A stretch of 64,000 nucleotides of DNA from Phycisphaerae bacterium (lineage in GTDB: Bacteria > Planctomycetota > Phycisphaerae > Phycisphaerales > Phycisphaeraceae). The position numbers were made by a program, and so were the translations under genes. The notes below the pieces were generated by a model. That model made no database searches, was not told the origin of the DNA, and saw nothing but the letters and a program-made list of their open reading frames with translations. Where the stretch lies: NCBI GenBank assembly GCA_030432595.1, contig JAUIGU010000006.1, positions 62,001 through 126,000 of the forward strand, in the 5' to 3' direction. Shown here piece by piece: positions 52,691 through 62,806 of the stretch. The first letter of the stretch is position 1, and each line of letters opens with the position of its first letter.

Positions 52691-53188
52691 ATGCTCGCCC
52701 GGACCCTCCAGCAGATCATCGACCGCAAGCAGTCCACCGCCCGTGAGATGGGCGAACTGGCCGGCGTGTCCACCTCGACCGTCTACCGCTGGATCGCCGG
52801 GCAGAGCCAGCCCGACTTCGACTCGATCCGACTTCTGGTCAGGCACCTGCCCGACCACCGTGCGCAGGAGGCGCTGCTGACCGTGATTATTGCCGGCACC
52901 GACTGGAACGTGGACCACCTCGAACTGAACCTGGACCTCAACGACGACGGCGAAATCGACGCCCGGGACGCCCTGGACGCCTCGATCCGCACCGTCCGCC
53001 ACGCCGCCGAGTCCCTCGCCCAGGTCCGCGCGACCTGTTGCCAGGACGGCAGCCCGCCCCCCGCCGAGGACACGCTCAAGCTCATCGCCGAATTGGGCGA
53101 AGTCGTCCGGCACTGCACCATCACCCAACGGGTCCTGCTGGAAATGGCCGAGCAACGCCGCAAACGCAAACTCAAGATCGCTAACTGA
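52691..53188 (+). CDS. Small HTH protein with an EF-hand-like loop
   Basis: A 165-residue cytosolic protein. Residues ~3-60 form a helix-turn-helix of the XRE or phage CII-like kind (TAREMGELAGVSTSTVYRWI then AGQSQPDFDSIRLLVRHL). Residues ~79-90 read DLNDDGEIDARD, a full 12-residue EF-hand/dockerin calcium-loop pattern (D1, N3, D5, G6, I8, D9, D12). Two helices follow, the last ending in a basic tail (RRKRKLKIAN). GAGGA lies seven bases before ATG 52691. A zinc-ribbon gene follows after 27 bp. It may be a DNA-binding regulator; calcium binding is speculative. Confidence 0.7.
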   Translation: MLARTLQQIIDRKQSTAREMGELAGVSTSTVYRWIAGQSQPDFDSIRLLVRHLPDHRAQEALLTVIIAGTDWNVDHLELNLDLNDDGEIDARDALDASIRTVRHAAESLAQVRATCCQDGSPPPAEDTLKLIAELGEVVRHCTITQRVLLEMAEQRRKRKLKIAN

Positions 53189-53215
53189 CCCAGCCGAAAC
53201 CCCCGGGGAACCGCG

Positions 53216-53443
53216 ATGACCACCGCCACGCCCAAACCGACCGACCCGCGGGACAAGCCCTTCGAGGCCCGCTGCGCCGCGTGCGGGCACTCCCGCCGGA
53301 CCCGCGAACGCTCGTGGTTCCGCCCGCAGGGCTGGTCGTTCGTCACCGCCTTCTGCCCGCGCTGCAAGGACGAGCGCTGGATCGTTGTCGAACGCTCCCC
53401 CCAGCCCGACGACTCCGGCCACTTCACCCCCACCGCGGCGTGA
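53216..53443 (+). CDS. Small zinc-ribbon protein
   Basis: A 75-residue protein with CAACGHSRRTRERSWF and FCPRCKDERW, a CxxC-x~26-CxxC zinc ribbon. It follows the HTH gene by 27 bp on the same strand, so the two are probably cotranscribed. It could assist DNA or RNA binding. GGGGAA precedes the ATG at short spacing. No family name is recognised. Confidence 0.65.
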   Translation: MTTATPKPTDPRDKPFEARCAACGHSRRTRERSWFRPQGWSFVTAFCPRCKDERWIVVERSPQPDDSGHFTPTAA

Positions 53444-53468
53444 CCCGCCCCACCCTCCGCACCACGCC

Positions 53469-53493
53469 TTAGCTACGACGCCACGCGTCGCAG
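53469..53493. repeat. REP-like palindrome, single copy
   Basis: TTAGCTACGACGCCACGCGT then CGCAG differs from the 49225 copy at two positions and keeps the CGACGC/GCGTCG stem. Confidence 0.7.
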
Positions 53494-53553
53494 CCCGTGT
53501 CTCATTCCATCCCCGCCTCACGCCTCAACCTCACCGGCGACTAAACTCGCCCG

Positions 53554-54207
53554 ATGCCCTACCGGGTCAAGGAAATCTACTACACGCTCCAGGGCGAAGG
53601 CGCCCACACGGGCCGGCCCGCGGTGTTCCTGCGCTTCGCCGGCTGCAACCTCTGGTCCGGCCGTGAAAAAGACCGGGCCTCCGCAATCTGCCAGTTCTGC
53701 GACACCGACTTCGTCGGCACCGACGGCCCCGGCGGCGGCCAATTCGCCACCGCCGACAAGCTCGCCGAAGCGGTGGCGCACGCTTGGCCGGACACCGACA
53801 CTGACACCCGCTTCACCGTCTGCACCGGCGGTGAACCGCTCCTCCAACTCGACGCCCCTCTGCTCGACGCGCTTCATGCCCACGGCTTCACCGTCGCCGT
53901 CGAAACCAACGGCACAAAACCGCTTCCCGACCCCACGCCCGAACGTCCGGGGGTCGATTGGGTCACGGTCTCGCCCAAAGCCAACGCACCACTGCACCTC
54001 ACCACCGGCGACGAACTCAAACTCGTCTACCCCCAAGACGACCTGAAACCCGAGCACGTCGAACACCTCGACTTCACCCACTTCTACCTCCAACCCATGG
54101 ACGGCCCAAACGCCGCGGCCAACACCGAAAAAACCATCGCGTACTGCAAAACTCATCCCAAGTGGCGACTGTCTTTGCAGACGCACAAGCTGATGGGCAT
54201 CCCTTAA
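53554..54207 (+). CDS. queE: 7-carboxy-7-deazaguanine synthase
   Basis: Radical SAM enzyme of queuosine and 7-deazaguanine synthesis, converting 6-carboxy-tetrahydropterin (QueD product) to CDG. The 217-residue protein has EIYYTLQGEGAHTGRPAVFL, the QueE-type cluster motif C31-x14-C46-x2-C49, the SAM-binding TVCTGGEPLLQ and VETNGTKPLP, and C-terminal FYLQPMDGPN. The Cx14CxxC spacing is characteristic of QueE rather than the CxxxCxxC standard. It precedes queD by 104 bp, which supports the pathway call. ATG 53554. Confidence 0.93.
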   Translation: MPYRVKEIYYTLQGEGAHTGRPAVFLRFAGCNLWSGREKDRASAICQFCDTDFVGTDGPGGGQFATADKLAEAVAHAWPDTDTDTRFTVCTGGEPLLQLDAPLLDALHAHGFTVAVETNGTKPLPDPTPERPGVDWVTVSPKANAPLHLTTGDELKLVYPQDDLKPEHVEHLDFTHFYLQPMDGPNAAANTEKTIAYCKTHPKWRLSLQTHKLMGIP

Positions 54208-54210
54208 AGC

Positions 54211-54303
54211 AATTCAGATGGCAGATTTCAAATTGCAGATGTGATGCCGTTGAGATCTCCTCCGATATGCTTTCAAATCTGAATTCAGCAATCTGAAATC
54301 GGC
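54211..54303. repeat. AT-rich imperfect inverted repeat between queE and queD
   Basis: AATTCAGATGGCAGATTTCA then AATTGCAGAT (54211-54240) is partly inverted in TCAAATCTGAATTCAGCAAT then CTGAAATCGGCAAT (54272-54305). This type differs from the GC-rich families elsewhere in the window. Confidence 0.55.
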
Positions 54304-54311
54304 AATGCTCT

Positions 54312-54755
54312 ATGATCACCTGTTCCAAAACCTTCGCCGACATCCCCCTCGCGCACCGGCAGCACGCGCACCCCGGGCCCTGCCGGTTCATCCACGGGCA
54401 CTCGTGGTCGATTCGCGTCACCTTCGCCTGCGAACAGCTCAACGAGCACGGCTTCGTCGTCGACTTCGGCAAGCTCGGCTACCTGCAGACCTGGATCGAC
54501 GAACACCTCGACCACGGCATCATGCTCGCCAACGATGACGCCGCGGCAAAGAAACTCATCGACGCCGAACCGGGGTTGTTCAAAGTCTTCTGGGTCGATC
54601 AACCGAGCTGTGAAGGCCTGGCCGAGGTGCTTTTCGAGACGTTCAACGGACTCCTCAAGCAACACGAGCGCGGCCGGGCGTGGGTCACTTCCGTCGAGGT
54701 CTGGGAAGACCCCCGCAACATGACGCGCTACACGGCGGATACTTCGGGCCGATGA
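54312..54755 (+). CDS. queD: 6-carboxy-5,6,7,8-tetrahydropterin synthase
   Basis: Converts dihydroneopterin triphosphate to 6-carboxytetrahydropterin for QueE. The 147-residue T-fold protein has TFADIPLAHRQHAH near the N-terminus, CRFIHGHSWSIRV with the zinc-binding HGH, GFVVDFGKLGYLQTWIDEHL, and LDHGIMLAN with the catalytic Asp-His. The first zinc His is in an unusual HRQHAH context. The stop TGA overlaps the ATG of the following GH2 gene. queE-queD are likely one transcript. Confidence 0.9.
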   Translation: MITCSKTFADIPLAHRQHAHPGPCRFIHGHSWSIRVTFACEQLNEHGFVVDFGKLGYLQTWIDEHLDHGIMLANDDAAAKKLIDAEPGLFKVFWVDQPSCEGLAEVLFETFNGLLKQHERGRAWVTSVEVWEDPRNMTRYTADTSGR

Positions 54756-57274
54756 TGCCGAATCCACCCCGCCGATCTCCGTGGGTGTTGCACGGCGTTG
54801 CCGCGCTATTGACCGGCCGGGCACTGATCGCCACGATGGCGGCCGTGATGATCGTTGGCACGCTTCCCGCTTCGGCCGCGCCGCGCGACCGCTCGTTCAA
54901 CGACGGCTGGCGCTTCCACCTCGGCGACGTCACGGACGCACCGCACATCGACCTCGACGACACGGCATGGCGACAGCTCGACCTCCCGCACGATTGGAGC
55001 ATCGAAGACCGGCCCGCCGATCCGTCGTCGCCTGAACTCTCCGACCCACGCGTCGGCCCGTTCGAACCCGCGGCCAGCCAGGGCGGGCACTTCACCGGGC
55101 ACACCGTCGGAGGCACCGGCTGGTACCGGCGAAGCTTTGAGACGGAAGCGCCAGGCAAACGCGTGGCCGTTCGCTTCGACGGCGTCTACATGAACGCCGA
55201 GGTCTGGATCAATGGCCACCGCCTCGGCGAGCACCCGCACGGCTACACAGCGTTCGGCTTCGACCTCACCGACCACCTCCACCCGCCCGGCGAGACCAAC
55301 GTCCTCGCGGTGAAGGTCCGCAACCACGGCCGCAACAGCCGGTGGTACTCCGGCTCGGGCATCTACCGGTCCGTCTGGCTGACGACCACCGACCCGATCC
55401 ACATCCCGACGTGGGGCGTCTTCGTCACCACGCCCGAAGTGTCCGAAGCGTCGGCCGCCACCCACCTCGCCGTCGAGGTCCGCAACACGACCGCGACCCC
55501 GCGAGACGCCACGGTGCGGGTATCGGTGAAAGACGCGTCGGGCCACGAGGTGGCGGAAACGTCGGCCCAGGCGAAACTCCCGGCGGCGAGCGACACGACG
55601 GTCGAACTGTCCGCCGTCATCGACCGGCCCGCGCGGTGGTCACCGGATTCGCCGACGCTCTACACCGCCGAGGTCGCGGTCGTCGTGGCCGGTGAAACCA
55701 TCGATTCCGTCACTGTGCCGTTTGGCGTCCGCACGATCGCCTTCGACGCCGAGCACGGCTTCCGGCTCAACGGTGAAACACTGCTGCTCAAGGGCGGTAA
55801 CGTCCACCACGACAACGGCCCGCTCGGCGCCGCCGCAATCGACCGCGCGGAAGAGCGCCGCGTCGAACTGCTCAAGGCCAACGGCTTCAACGCCGTACGC
55901 TGCGCCCACAACCCGCCTTCCACCGAGTTCCTCAACGCGTGCGACCGGCTCGGCGTCCTCGTGATCAACGAGGCCTTCGATGGCTGGAGAGAGCCGAAAG
56001 AAAACCGACACGAGGGGTATCAGCGGTTCTTTGAGGATTGGTGCGAGCACGACATCGCCGCCATGGTCCGCCGTGACCGCAACCACCCGTCGGTCATCAT
56101 GTGGTCGGTTGGCAATGAGATCCCCGAACAGTTCCGCGACCCCGCGACCGGGCGACGCCTGCGTGAAGCCGTGCATGAACACGACACAACCCGCCCGGTC
56201 ACCCAGGCCATCTGCACCGACTGGGGCGAGGTCATCAAGCATTGGGACGAGCGCTCCGACCCGGCGTTTAAGCACCTCGACGTCGCCGGCTACAACTATC
56301 TCTCCGACAAATACGAGCCCGACCACGCCCGCCACCCCGATCGCGTGATGTACGGGGCCGAGACCTTTCCCCTCGACGCGTTCAAGGAGTGGTCACTCGT
56401 CGAGAAAAACCCGTACGTCATCGGCGACTTCGTCTGGACCGCGATGGACTACCTCGGCGAGGCGGGCCTGGCGCACAGCGTGCTGAGCACCGAGCCCAAC
56501 CCGTTCTTCATGCCCTGGCCCTGGACCCACGCGGGATCGGGCGACCTGGACCTGTGCGGGTTCAAGAAGCCGCCGTCGTACTACCGCGACGTGGTCTGGC
56601 GGAACAGCGCGATCGAGATGGCGGTGCACGAGCCGCTACCCGAAGGCGCCCCGGAAGGGACGCACGAAGTGCTGAGCTGGTGGGCCTGGCCGCGGCAGCA
56701 GCGCAGCTGGAACTGGCCCGGGCGCGAAGGAGATAACCTGAAAGTTGCGGTCTACACCCGCGCAAAGCGCGTCCGGCTCGAACTCAACGGCAAGGTCATC
56801 GACGAAAAACCCGTGTCGGAAGACACCAAACTCACCGCGAGGTTCGACGTGCCCTACGCGCCCGGCAAGCTGCGGGCGATCGCGCTGAGCGACGGCACGG
56901 TGGTCGGCGACACCGCGCTGAACACGACCGGCCGACCCGCGCGGCTGCGGCTCACCGCCGACCGTGACACGATCCACGCCGACCGCGACGACCTGTCCTA
57001 CGTCACCGTCGAGGTGGTGGACGACCTCGGCCGCCGCGTGCGGGACGCCGAGGTCAACGTGCGGTTCATCACCACAGGCGCGGGCAAACTCGCCGCCCAG
57101 GCCAACGGCGTGCCCGACCGGCCGGCCAGCTTCCGGGTGCCCGAGTGCGAGACGTACCGCGGGCGATGCCTGGCGATCCTCCGGCCCACCGGCGCGGACG
57201 GCGAGATCGTGCTCGTAGCGCAGGCCGAGGGGCTGGAGCCGGCGACGCTGACGGTTCGGTGCGTCACGCCGTGA
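54752..57274 (+). CDS. Exported GH2-family beta-galactosidase-like enzyme
   Basis: An 840-residue secreted glycoside hydrolase of family 2. The signal peptide covers residues ~1-43 (ATMAAVMIVGTLPASAA). The jelly-roll domain (FNDGWRFHLGDV, LDLPHDWSIED, GWYRRSFETEAPGKRVAVRF) is followed by an immunoglobulin-like domain (WSPDSPTLYTAEV) and the TIM barrel (FRLNGETLLLKGGNVHHDNG, NAVRCAHNPPS). Catalytic acid Glu456 is in SVGNEIP, nucleophile Glu537 in YGAETFP. A C-terminal Ig-like domain follows (VVDDLGRRVRDAEVNVRF). beta-Galactosidase is likely but GH2 covers other activities. ATG 54752 overlaps the queD stop, although the functions differ; the GH27 gene follows. Confidence 0.88.
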   Translation: MMPNPPRRSPWVLHGVAALLTGRALIATMAAVMIVGTLPASAAPRDRSFNDGWRFHLGDVTDAPHIDLDDTAWRQLDLPHDWSIEDRPADPSSPELSDPRVGPFEPAASQGGHFTGHTVGGTGWYRRSFETEAPGKRVAVRFDGVYMNAEVWINGHRLGEHPHGYTAFGFDLTDHLHPPGETNVLAVKVRNHGRNSRWYSGSGIYRSVWLTTTDPIHIPTWGVFVTTPEVSEASAATHLAVEVRNTTATPRDATVRVSVKDASGHEVAETSAQAKLPAASDTTVELSAVIDRPARWSPDSPTLYTAEVAVVVAGETIDSVTVPFGVRTIAFDAEHGFRLNGETLLLKGGNVHHDNGPLGAAAIDRAEERRVELLKANGFNAVRCAHNPPSTEFLNACDRLGVLVINEAFDGWREPKENRHEGYQRFFEDWCEHDIAAMVRRDRNHPSVIMWSVGNEIPEQFRDPATGRRLREAVHEHDTTRPVTQAICTDWGEVIKHWDERSDPAFKHLDVAGYNYLSDKYEPDHARHPDRVMYGAETFPLDAFKEWSLVEKNPYVIGDFVWTAMDYLGEAGLAHSVLSTEPNPFFMPWPWTHAGSGDLDLCGFKKPPSYYRDVVWRNSAIEMAVHEPLPEGAPEGTHEVLSWWAWPRQQRSWNWPGREGDNLKVAVYTRAKRVRLELNGKVIDEKPVSEDTKLTARFDVPYAPGKLRAIALSDGTVVGDTALNTTGRPARLRLTADRDTIHADRDDLSYVTVEVVDDLGRRVRDAEVNVRFITTGAGKLAAQANGVPDRPASFRVPECETYRGRCLAILRPTGADGEIVLVAQAEGLEPATLTVRCVTP

Positions 57275-57320
57275 GTCCGCCCGCGGCGTGCTGCTCACGC
57301 AATGCGGCGGGGTGTGGTGC

Positions 57321-57380
57321 GCAAAGCGCTTTCAAACGGACGCAATCGCGTCTTGCGTGGCCGAGCGGCCCGCGTATTCT
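57321..57380 (+). promoter_or_regulatory. Candidate LacI-type operator and promoter for the GH27 gene
   Basis: GCAAAGCGCTTTCA at 57321-57334 contains the perfect palindrome AAAGCGCTTT and matches the operators at 5277, 6475 and 10101 at 11 or 12 of 14 positions. A promoter follows: TTGCGT at 57353-57358, 16 bp, TATTCT at 57375-57380. Here the operator lies upstream of the promoter, so either activation, looping or a different LacI protein is possible. Confidence 0.55.
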
Positions 57381-57561
57381 GGGGGAGCGGCCGACCCTGC
57401 GAACGGCGCTGCTTGTTGACTTCTCGCGCGGGCGGTGCCGGCAGACCATCGGCTGACGCACCGGCGTGCGTCCGGCGGGCTTCGGGCCGCCTCTTGCGTC
57501 GGTGTCTCTTCCCAAGATAGCGCCCGCGTCTTCACCCCTCAACACGCCGGAGCTCCCCCGC

Positions 57562-59436
57562 ATGGCCGCACCGCATCCCTCGAGCCCGCGCGTCGGCCCT
57601 CCGTCACGCCGCCACGCCGGCCGCGCGCCGGCGTGGGCCACGACGGCCCTGACCGGTTTTGCTGTAATGCTCGGCATGACCACGCCCACCCCTGCCGCGT
57701 CGGCCGACGACCCACCCGCCCCCGGCTTCCGCGGCTTCGCGGCCACCCCGCCCATGGGCTGGAACAGCTGGGACATCTTCGGCACCACCGTCACCGAGCA
57801 GCAGACGCGCGAGCAGGCCGACGCCATGGCCGAGCACCTGCTGCCCGCGGGGTACGACGTGCTCACCGTGGACATCCAGTGGTACGAGCCGAACGCACAG
57901 GGCCACGTCTACCGACCCGGCGCGCCGCTGGAGATGGACGAATACTCCCGGCTGATCCCGGCCGTAAAGCGCTTCCCCTCCTCCGCCGACGGCCAGGGCT
58001 TCAAGCCGCTGGCGGACTACGTGCACAGCAAGGGACTGCGCTTCGGCATCCACATCATGCGCGGCATCCCGCGCCAAGCGGTGCACCAAAACACGCCGCT
58101 GCTCGGTACCGACGCCACGGCCGCCGACGTCGCCGACACCGATTCGATCTGCCACTGGAACCCGGACATGTACGGCGTGGACATTTCCAAGGACGGCGCC
58201 CAGGCCTACTACGACTCGATCATCCAGATGTACGCGGACTGGGGCGTGGACTACATCAAGGTCGACGACATCGCCCGGCCGTACGACGACGTGCAGAAGG
58301 CCGAGATCGAAGCGCTCCGCAAAGCCATCGACAAAACCGGTCGCGAGATCGTGCTGAGTCTGTCGCCGGGCGCGACGCCGATCGAGGCAGGCCCGCACGT
58401 CATGGAGCACGCGAACCTCTGGCGGATCACCGACGACTTCTGGGACCGCTGGGGCCTGCTGTACGCGATGTTCGAGCGCGTCGACACCTGGACCCCGTAC
58501 CGCCGCGAAGGCAACTGGCCCGACGCGGACATGATCCCGCTGGGCATCGTAGACTTCGACCGCCCCACCAACTTCACGCCCGACGAGCAGAAGACCCTCA
58601 TGTCGCTGTGGTGCATCGCGCGGTCGCCGCTGATCTTCGGCGGGGACATGACCCGCATGGACGACCAGACGCTGGCCATGCTGACCAACCCCGAAGTCCT
58701 CGAGGTCAACCAGCACAGCACGAACAACCGGCAGGTCTCCCGCGAAAACAACCTGATCGTCTGGACCGCCGACGTCCCCGACAGCGACGACAAGTACGTC
58801 GCCCTGTTCAACGCCCAGAGCAAGGGCGACAACCTCGACTTCGACGCCGCCGACTTCACCAGCCCGGTGATCTCCGGGCAAGGCAGCACCGTGCCGATCG
58901 AGGTGTCGGTCAAGGACGCCACGCAACTGGTGCTCTTCGTCCGCGACGGCGGGGACGGCTTCCACTACGACCACGCGGTGTGGATGGAGCCGACTCTCAC
59001 CGGACCCAAGGGTCGGCGCAAGCTCACCAGCCTCGAATGGGGCCACGCCACATCGGGCTGGGGCCAACCCCGCATCGACCGCACCTGCGAAGGCCGCCCG
59101 CTGATGGTCAAGGGCCAACCCACCTGGGGCATCGGCACCCACGCGAACTCCACCGTCGTCTACGACCTGCCCGCCGGCTACGACACGTTCACCGCCACCG
59201 GCGTGCTGACCGAACGCGGCTCCGTCGAGTTCGGTGTGCTGGTCGGCAAGGGCGACGCCGCCACGATCCCCGACACCAGCACCGTCTCCGTGGACCTCGC
59301 CGACCTGGGCATCACCGGTGAGGTGGCCGTACGCGACCTTTGGGAGAAGAAAGACCTCGGCACCGTTGAAGGCGAATTCAGCCGCGAACTCCCGCTGCAC
59401 GGCTCGGGCCTGTACCGGGTCTCGCCGATGGATTGA
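57562..59436 (+). CDS. Exported GH27 alpha-galactosidase-like enzyme with NPCBM-like domain
   Basis: A 624-residue secreted enzyme. Signal peptide to about residue 49 (TTALTGFAVMLGMTTPTPAA). The GH27 barrel starts ATPPMGWNSWDIFGT, has YDVLTVDIQWYEPN, the nucleophile Asp235 in DYIKVDDIARP, ISLSPGAT-like IVLSLSPGATPIE, and the acid/base region WRITDDFW (Asp291 nearby), then ARSPLIFGGDMTRMDDQTLA. After a beta-sandwich comes an NPCBM-like domain (WGQPRIDRTCEGRPLMVKGQ, GIGTHANSTVVYDLPAGYDT). Substrate: alpha-galactosides, possibly alpha-galactan or galactomannan side chains. ATG 57562 has GGAG about nine bases upstream. Follows the GH2 gene with a promoter between. Confidence 0.9.
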   Translation: MAAPHPSSPRVGPPSRRHAGRAPAWATTALTGFAVMLGMTTPTPAASADDPPAPGFRGFAATPPMGWNSWDIFGTTVTEQQTREQADAMAEHLLPAGYDVLTVDIQWYEPNAQGHVYRPGAPLEMDEYSRLIPAVKRFPSSADGQGFKPLADYVHSKGLRFGIHIMRGIPRQAVHQNTPLLGTDATAADVADTDSICHWNPDMYGVDISKDGAQAYYDSIIQMYADWGVDYIKVDDIARPYDDVQKAEIEALRKAIDKTGREIVLSLSPGATPIEAGPHVMEHANLWRITDDFWDRWGLLYAMFERVDTWTPYRREGNWPDADMIPLGIVDFDRPTNFTPDEQKTLMSLWCIARSPLIFGGDMTRMDDQTLAMLTNPEVLEVNQHSTNNRQVSRENNLIVWTADVPDSDDKYVALFNAQSKGDNLDFDAADFTSPVISGQGSTVPIEVSVKDATQLVLFVRDGGDGFHYDHAVWMEPTLTGPKGRRKLTSLEWGHATSGWGQPRIDRTCEGRPLMVKGQPTWGIGTHANSTVVYDLPAGYDTFTATGVLTERGSVEFGVLVGKGDAATIPDTSTVSVDLADLGITGEVAVRDLWEKKDLGTVEGEFSRELPLHGSGLYRVSPMD

Positions 59437-59511
59437 AACACACATCCCGGCGACCAGACTCGCCCGATGGATGCAAGACCAATGAAGCAGAACAATTCGC
59501 AACAAAACGAA

Positions 59512-59534
59512 GCCCGCGGAGTGACTCCGCGGGC
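59512..59534 (-). terminator. Terminator between GH27 gene and pckA
   Basis: GCCCGCGGAG (59512-59521) pairs with CTCCGCGGGC (59525-59534), extended by GAAG/CTTC outside. Read leftwards the stem is followed by TTCGTTTTGTTGC, so it terminates pckA best; it may also stop the GH27 transcript. Confidence 0.75.
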
Positions 59535-59563
59535 CTCTTCGTGTTGCTCGAAGTGGACGTCCC

Positions 59564-61168
<1,605 letters not shown>

Positions 61169-61263
61169 GTCGTGCTCCTTTCAACCCGGGTTCCGTCCTG
61201 CCGGGCAGGCCCGAACGCGGAACCGGGAACGTCATGGTACTTAAATCGGATATTTTTGTCCAG

Positions 61264-62064
61264 TTATTTGGATGTTTTTTCGAGCAATTCCGTCAGCGTC
61301 GCGTAGGCGTCCGCCAGCAGCAACCCCGGCACCAGCGCCCCGGCCGCCCCCTCGATGCTCAGGTGCGTCTGCACGTCGTGCAACTGCTGCTCCGCAAAAC
61401 TCACCGTCTCGGGAAACCACAGAAACGCCGCCAACGCCCAGGGCTGGTACGTGGTGTAGTCGGGCTGGGTGTGGTGGAGGTGGTAACGGGCGGCACGCCG
61501 GGCGATTTCCCCCGGTTCGTCATAACTGTTAGCGACAAACGTCCCGAACGCGCCGTGAATGCCGACGAGCTCTCTATAAACCCAAGTGTCGGGCGTGTCG
61601 TCACTAGCCATCGCGTGCAGTGGCCCCTCACCTTGCACCGGACCCCAGGTGACGAGAGCGGCCATCAATCTCCTATCACACATTTCGTGCAACCAGTCGT
61701 GGTGAATTTGGCCGTCCGACTTTGGCAACTCGAAAGGGAGATAAACTTCGAATTCAGGATGCACCAGTGGCCACGCCCGGACCACCAAATCGAAGAGCAA
61801 GAAGTGATAAGTCAGTCGACAATGACCAAACCCGTCGGCGAAACGCGGAGACCCTTCCTCAAATGCTTCTACAAGAACCGCGCGCGGTTTGGTGATGTCT
61901 TGTCCAGCATGTCCGAGCATCGCGCGAGCGCACGGGATTGCAACTTTGAGAGATTGAACGAACTCCCCCTCCCGCGGCTTGATCGGCGACGCGTCGACCG
62001 CCATGTCCAGCGCCTGTTCCGCCAGCGCCTTGATGGTCGGGAGGTAGCGCGCGACGTGGTCCAT
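61264..62064 (-). CDS. Hypothetical protein
   Basis: A 266-residue soluble, helical protein that I do not recognise. Patterns include HVARYLPTIKALAEQALDMA, GQIHHDWLHEMCDRRLMAAL, RRAARYHLHHTQPDYTTYQP and WALAAFLWFPETVSFAEQQL; the many His and Trp residues suggest a metal or ligand site, but there is no recognised motif. No signal peptide. GC content is lower in the middle. It ends 95 bp before pckA on the same strand and may share its transcript. ATG 62064. Confidence 0.65.
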   Translation of the reverse strand: MDHVARYLPTIKALAEQALDMAVDASPIKPREGEFVQSLKVAIPCARAMLGHAGQDITKPRAVLVEAFEEGSPRFADGFGHCRLTYHFLLFDLVVRAWPLVHPEFEVYLPFELPKSDGQIHHDWLHEMCDRRLMAALVTWGPVQGEGPLHAMASDDTPDTWVYRELVGIHGAFGTFVANSYDEPGEIARRAARYHLHHTQPDYTTYQPWALAAFLWFPETVSFAEQQLHDVQTHLSIEGAAGALVPGLLLADAYATLTELLEKTSK

Positions 62065-62125
62065 GCGGGGATGCTATCGCGCCGCGCCCGACCGCGAACC
62101 ATCGTTCAAACCAGGCCATAAGCAG

Positions 62126-62200
62126 TTAGCCGCACGCCAACGGCGTGCGCGCCGTGCGCTCGAGTCCGTCGGGCGCGCAGCCCGTTGGGCTGCGGCTATG
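62126..62200. repeat. REP-like inverted pair with variant core
   Basis: TTAGCCGCACGCCAACGGCG then TGCG (62126-62149) faces GCGCAGCCCGTTGGGCTGCG then GCTAT (62176-62200). Each arm forms its own hairpin. Confidence 0.7.
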
Positions 62201-62254
62201 CACAGAACTTTCTTCGCCGCGTGCGAGGGCAGACACGCCCCCCACGCCCCCGCG

Positions 62255-62680
62255 TCACATGTCTTTCATCTTCTCCACCGCCGTGCCGTCAAGCAGGTCC
62301 TGCGTCGTGATCGGCTCGCCGATGCTCTCGACCTTGCCGTCGCCGTCGAAGTACACGTCGTACACCTCGCCGGCCCCGAAGACCCACTGCAGCATAAACC
62401 CGTCGCTGAACTTGCCCTCGTCCACGTTGCGCTTGAACGTGTCTTCGCGGTACTTCAGCTCGTTGGAGATCGAGAGCAGCCCCTCGCTGTCGGTGTAGTA
62501 GTTGCGGTAGTTGCTGGGCTTGTTGCTTTCGACGAGCTCGGTCCAGTCGGCGCCGGGCTGGGCCTTGGCCTTGAACTCGGCGAGCTGGTCGGCCGGGTCG
62601 AAGTCCATGACCCCGCCGAGCTTCACGATGGCGAAGACCGCGGCGCCGACGACGATGAGGGTGATGAGCAGTGCTTTCAT
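62255..62680 (-). CDS. Small membrane-anchored protein of unknown function
   Basis: A 141-residue protein with an N-terminal helix (ALLITLIVVGAAVFAIVKLG) that may be an uncleaved anchor, and a soluble part with NKPSNYRNYYTDSEGLLSIS, RNVDEGKFSDGFMLQWVFGA and VYDVYFDGDGKVESIGEPIT. I do not recognise the family; the last part resembles a PepSY/beta-strand pattern. ATG 62680 has GGAGG-like sequence (TTGGAGG seen in reverse at 62681-62690 region) just upstream. It follows the pseudopilin gene by 126 bp on the same strand. Confidence 0.7.
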   Translation of the reverse strand: MKALLITLIVVGAAVFAIVKLGGVMDFDPADQLAEFKAKAQPGADWTELVESNKPSNYRNYYTDSEGLLSISNELKYREDTFKRNVDEGKFSDGFMLQWVFGAGEVYDVYFDGDGKVESIGEPITTQDLLDGTAVEKMKDM

Positions 62681-62806
62681 GTTGGAGGCCCCTTGGAAAG
62701 ACGTGTGGTGGAGAACGATGCCGTGGCCCACAGCATACCGCCCACGCGCGGGATCGCGCCGGCATTCCCCATCTTCGCATCACCTGTCGGCCAGCCGCGT
62801 CGGTGG

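Noticed and set aside
54752-57274. Operon link between queD and the GH2 gene as evidence of shared function
   Set aside because: The ATGA overlap is real, but queuosine synthesis and an exported galactosidase have no known link; shared transcription by chance is more likely.
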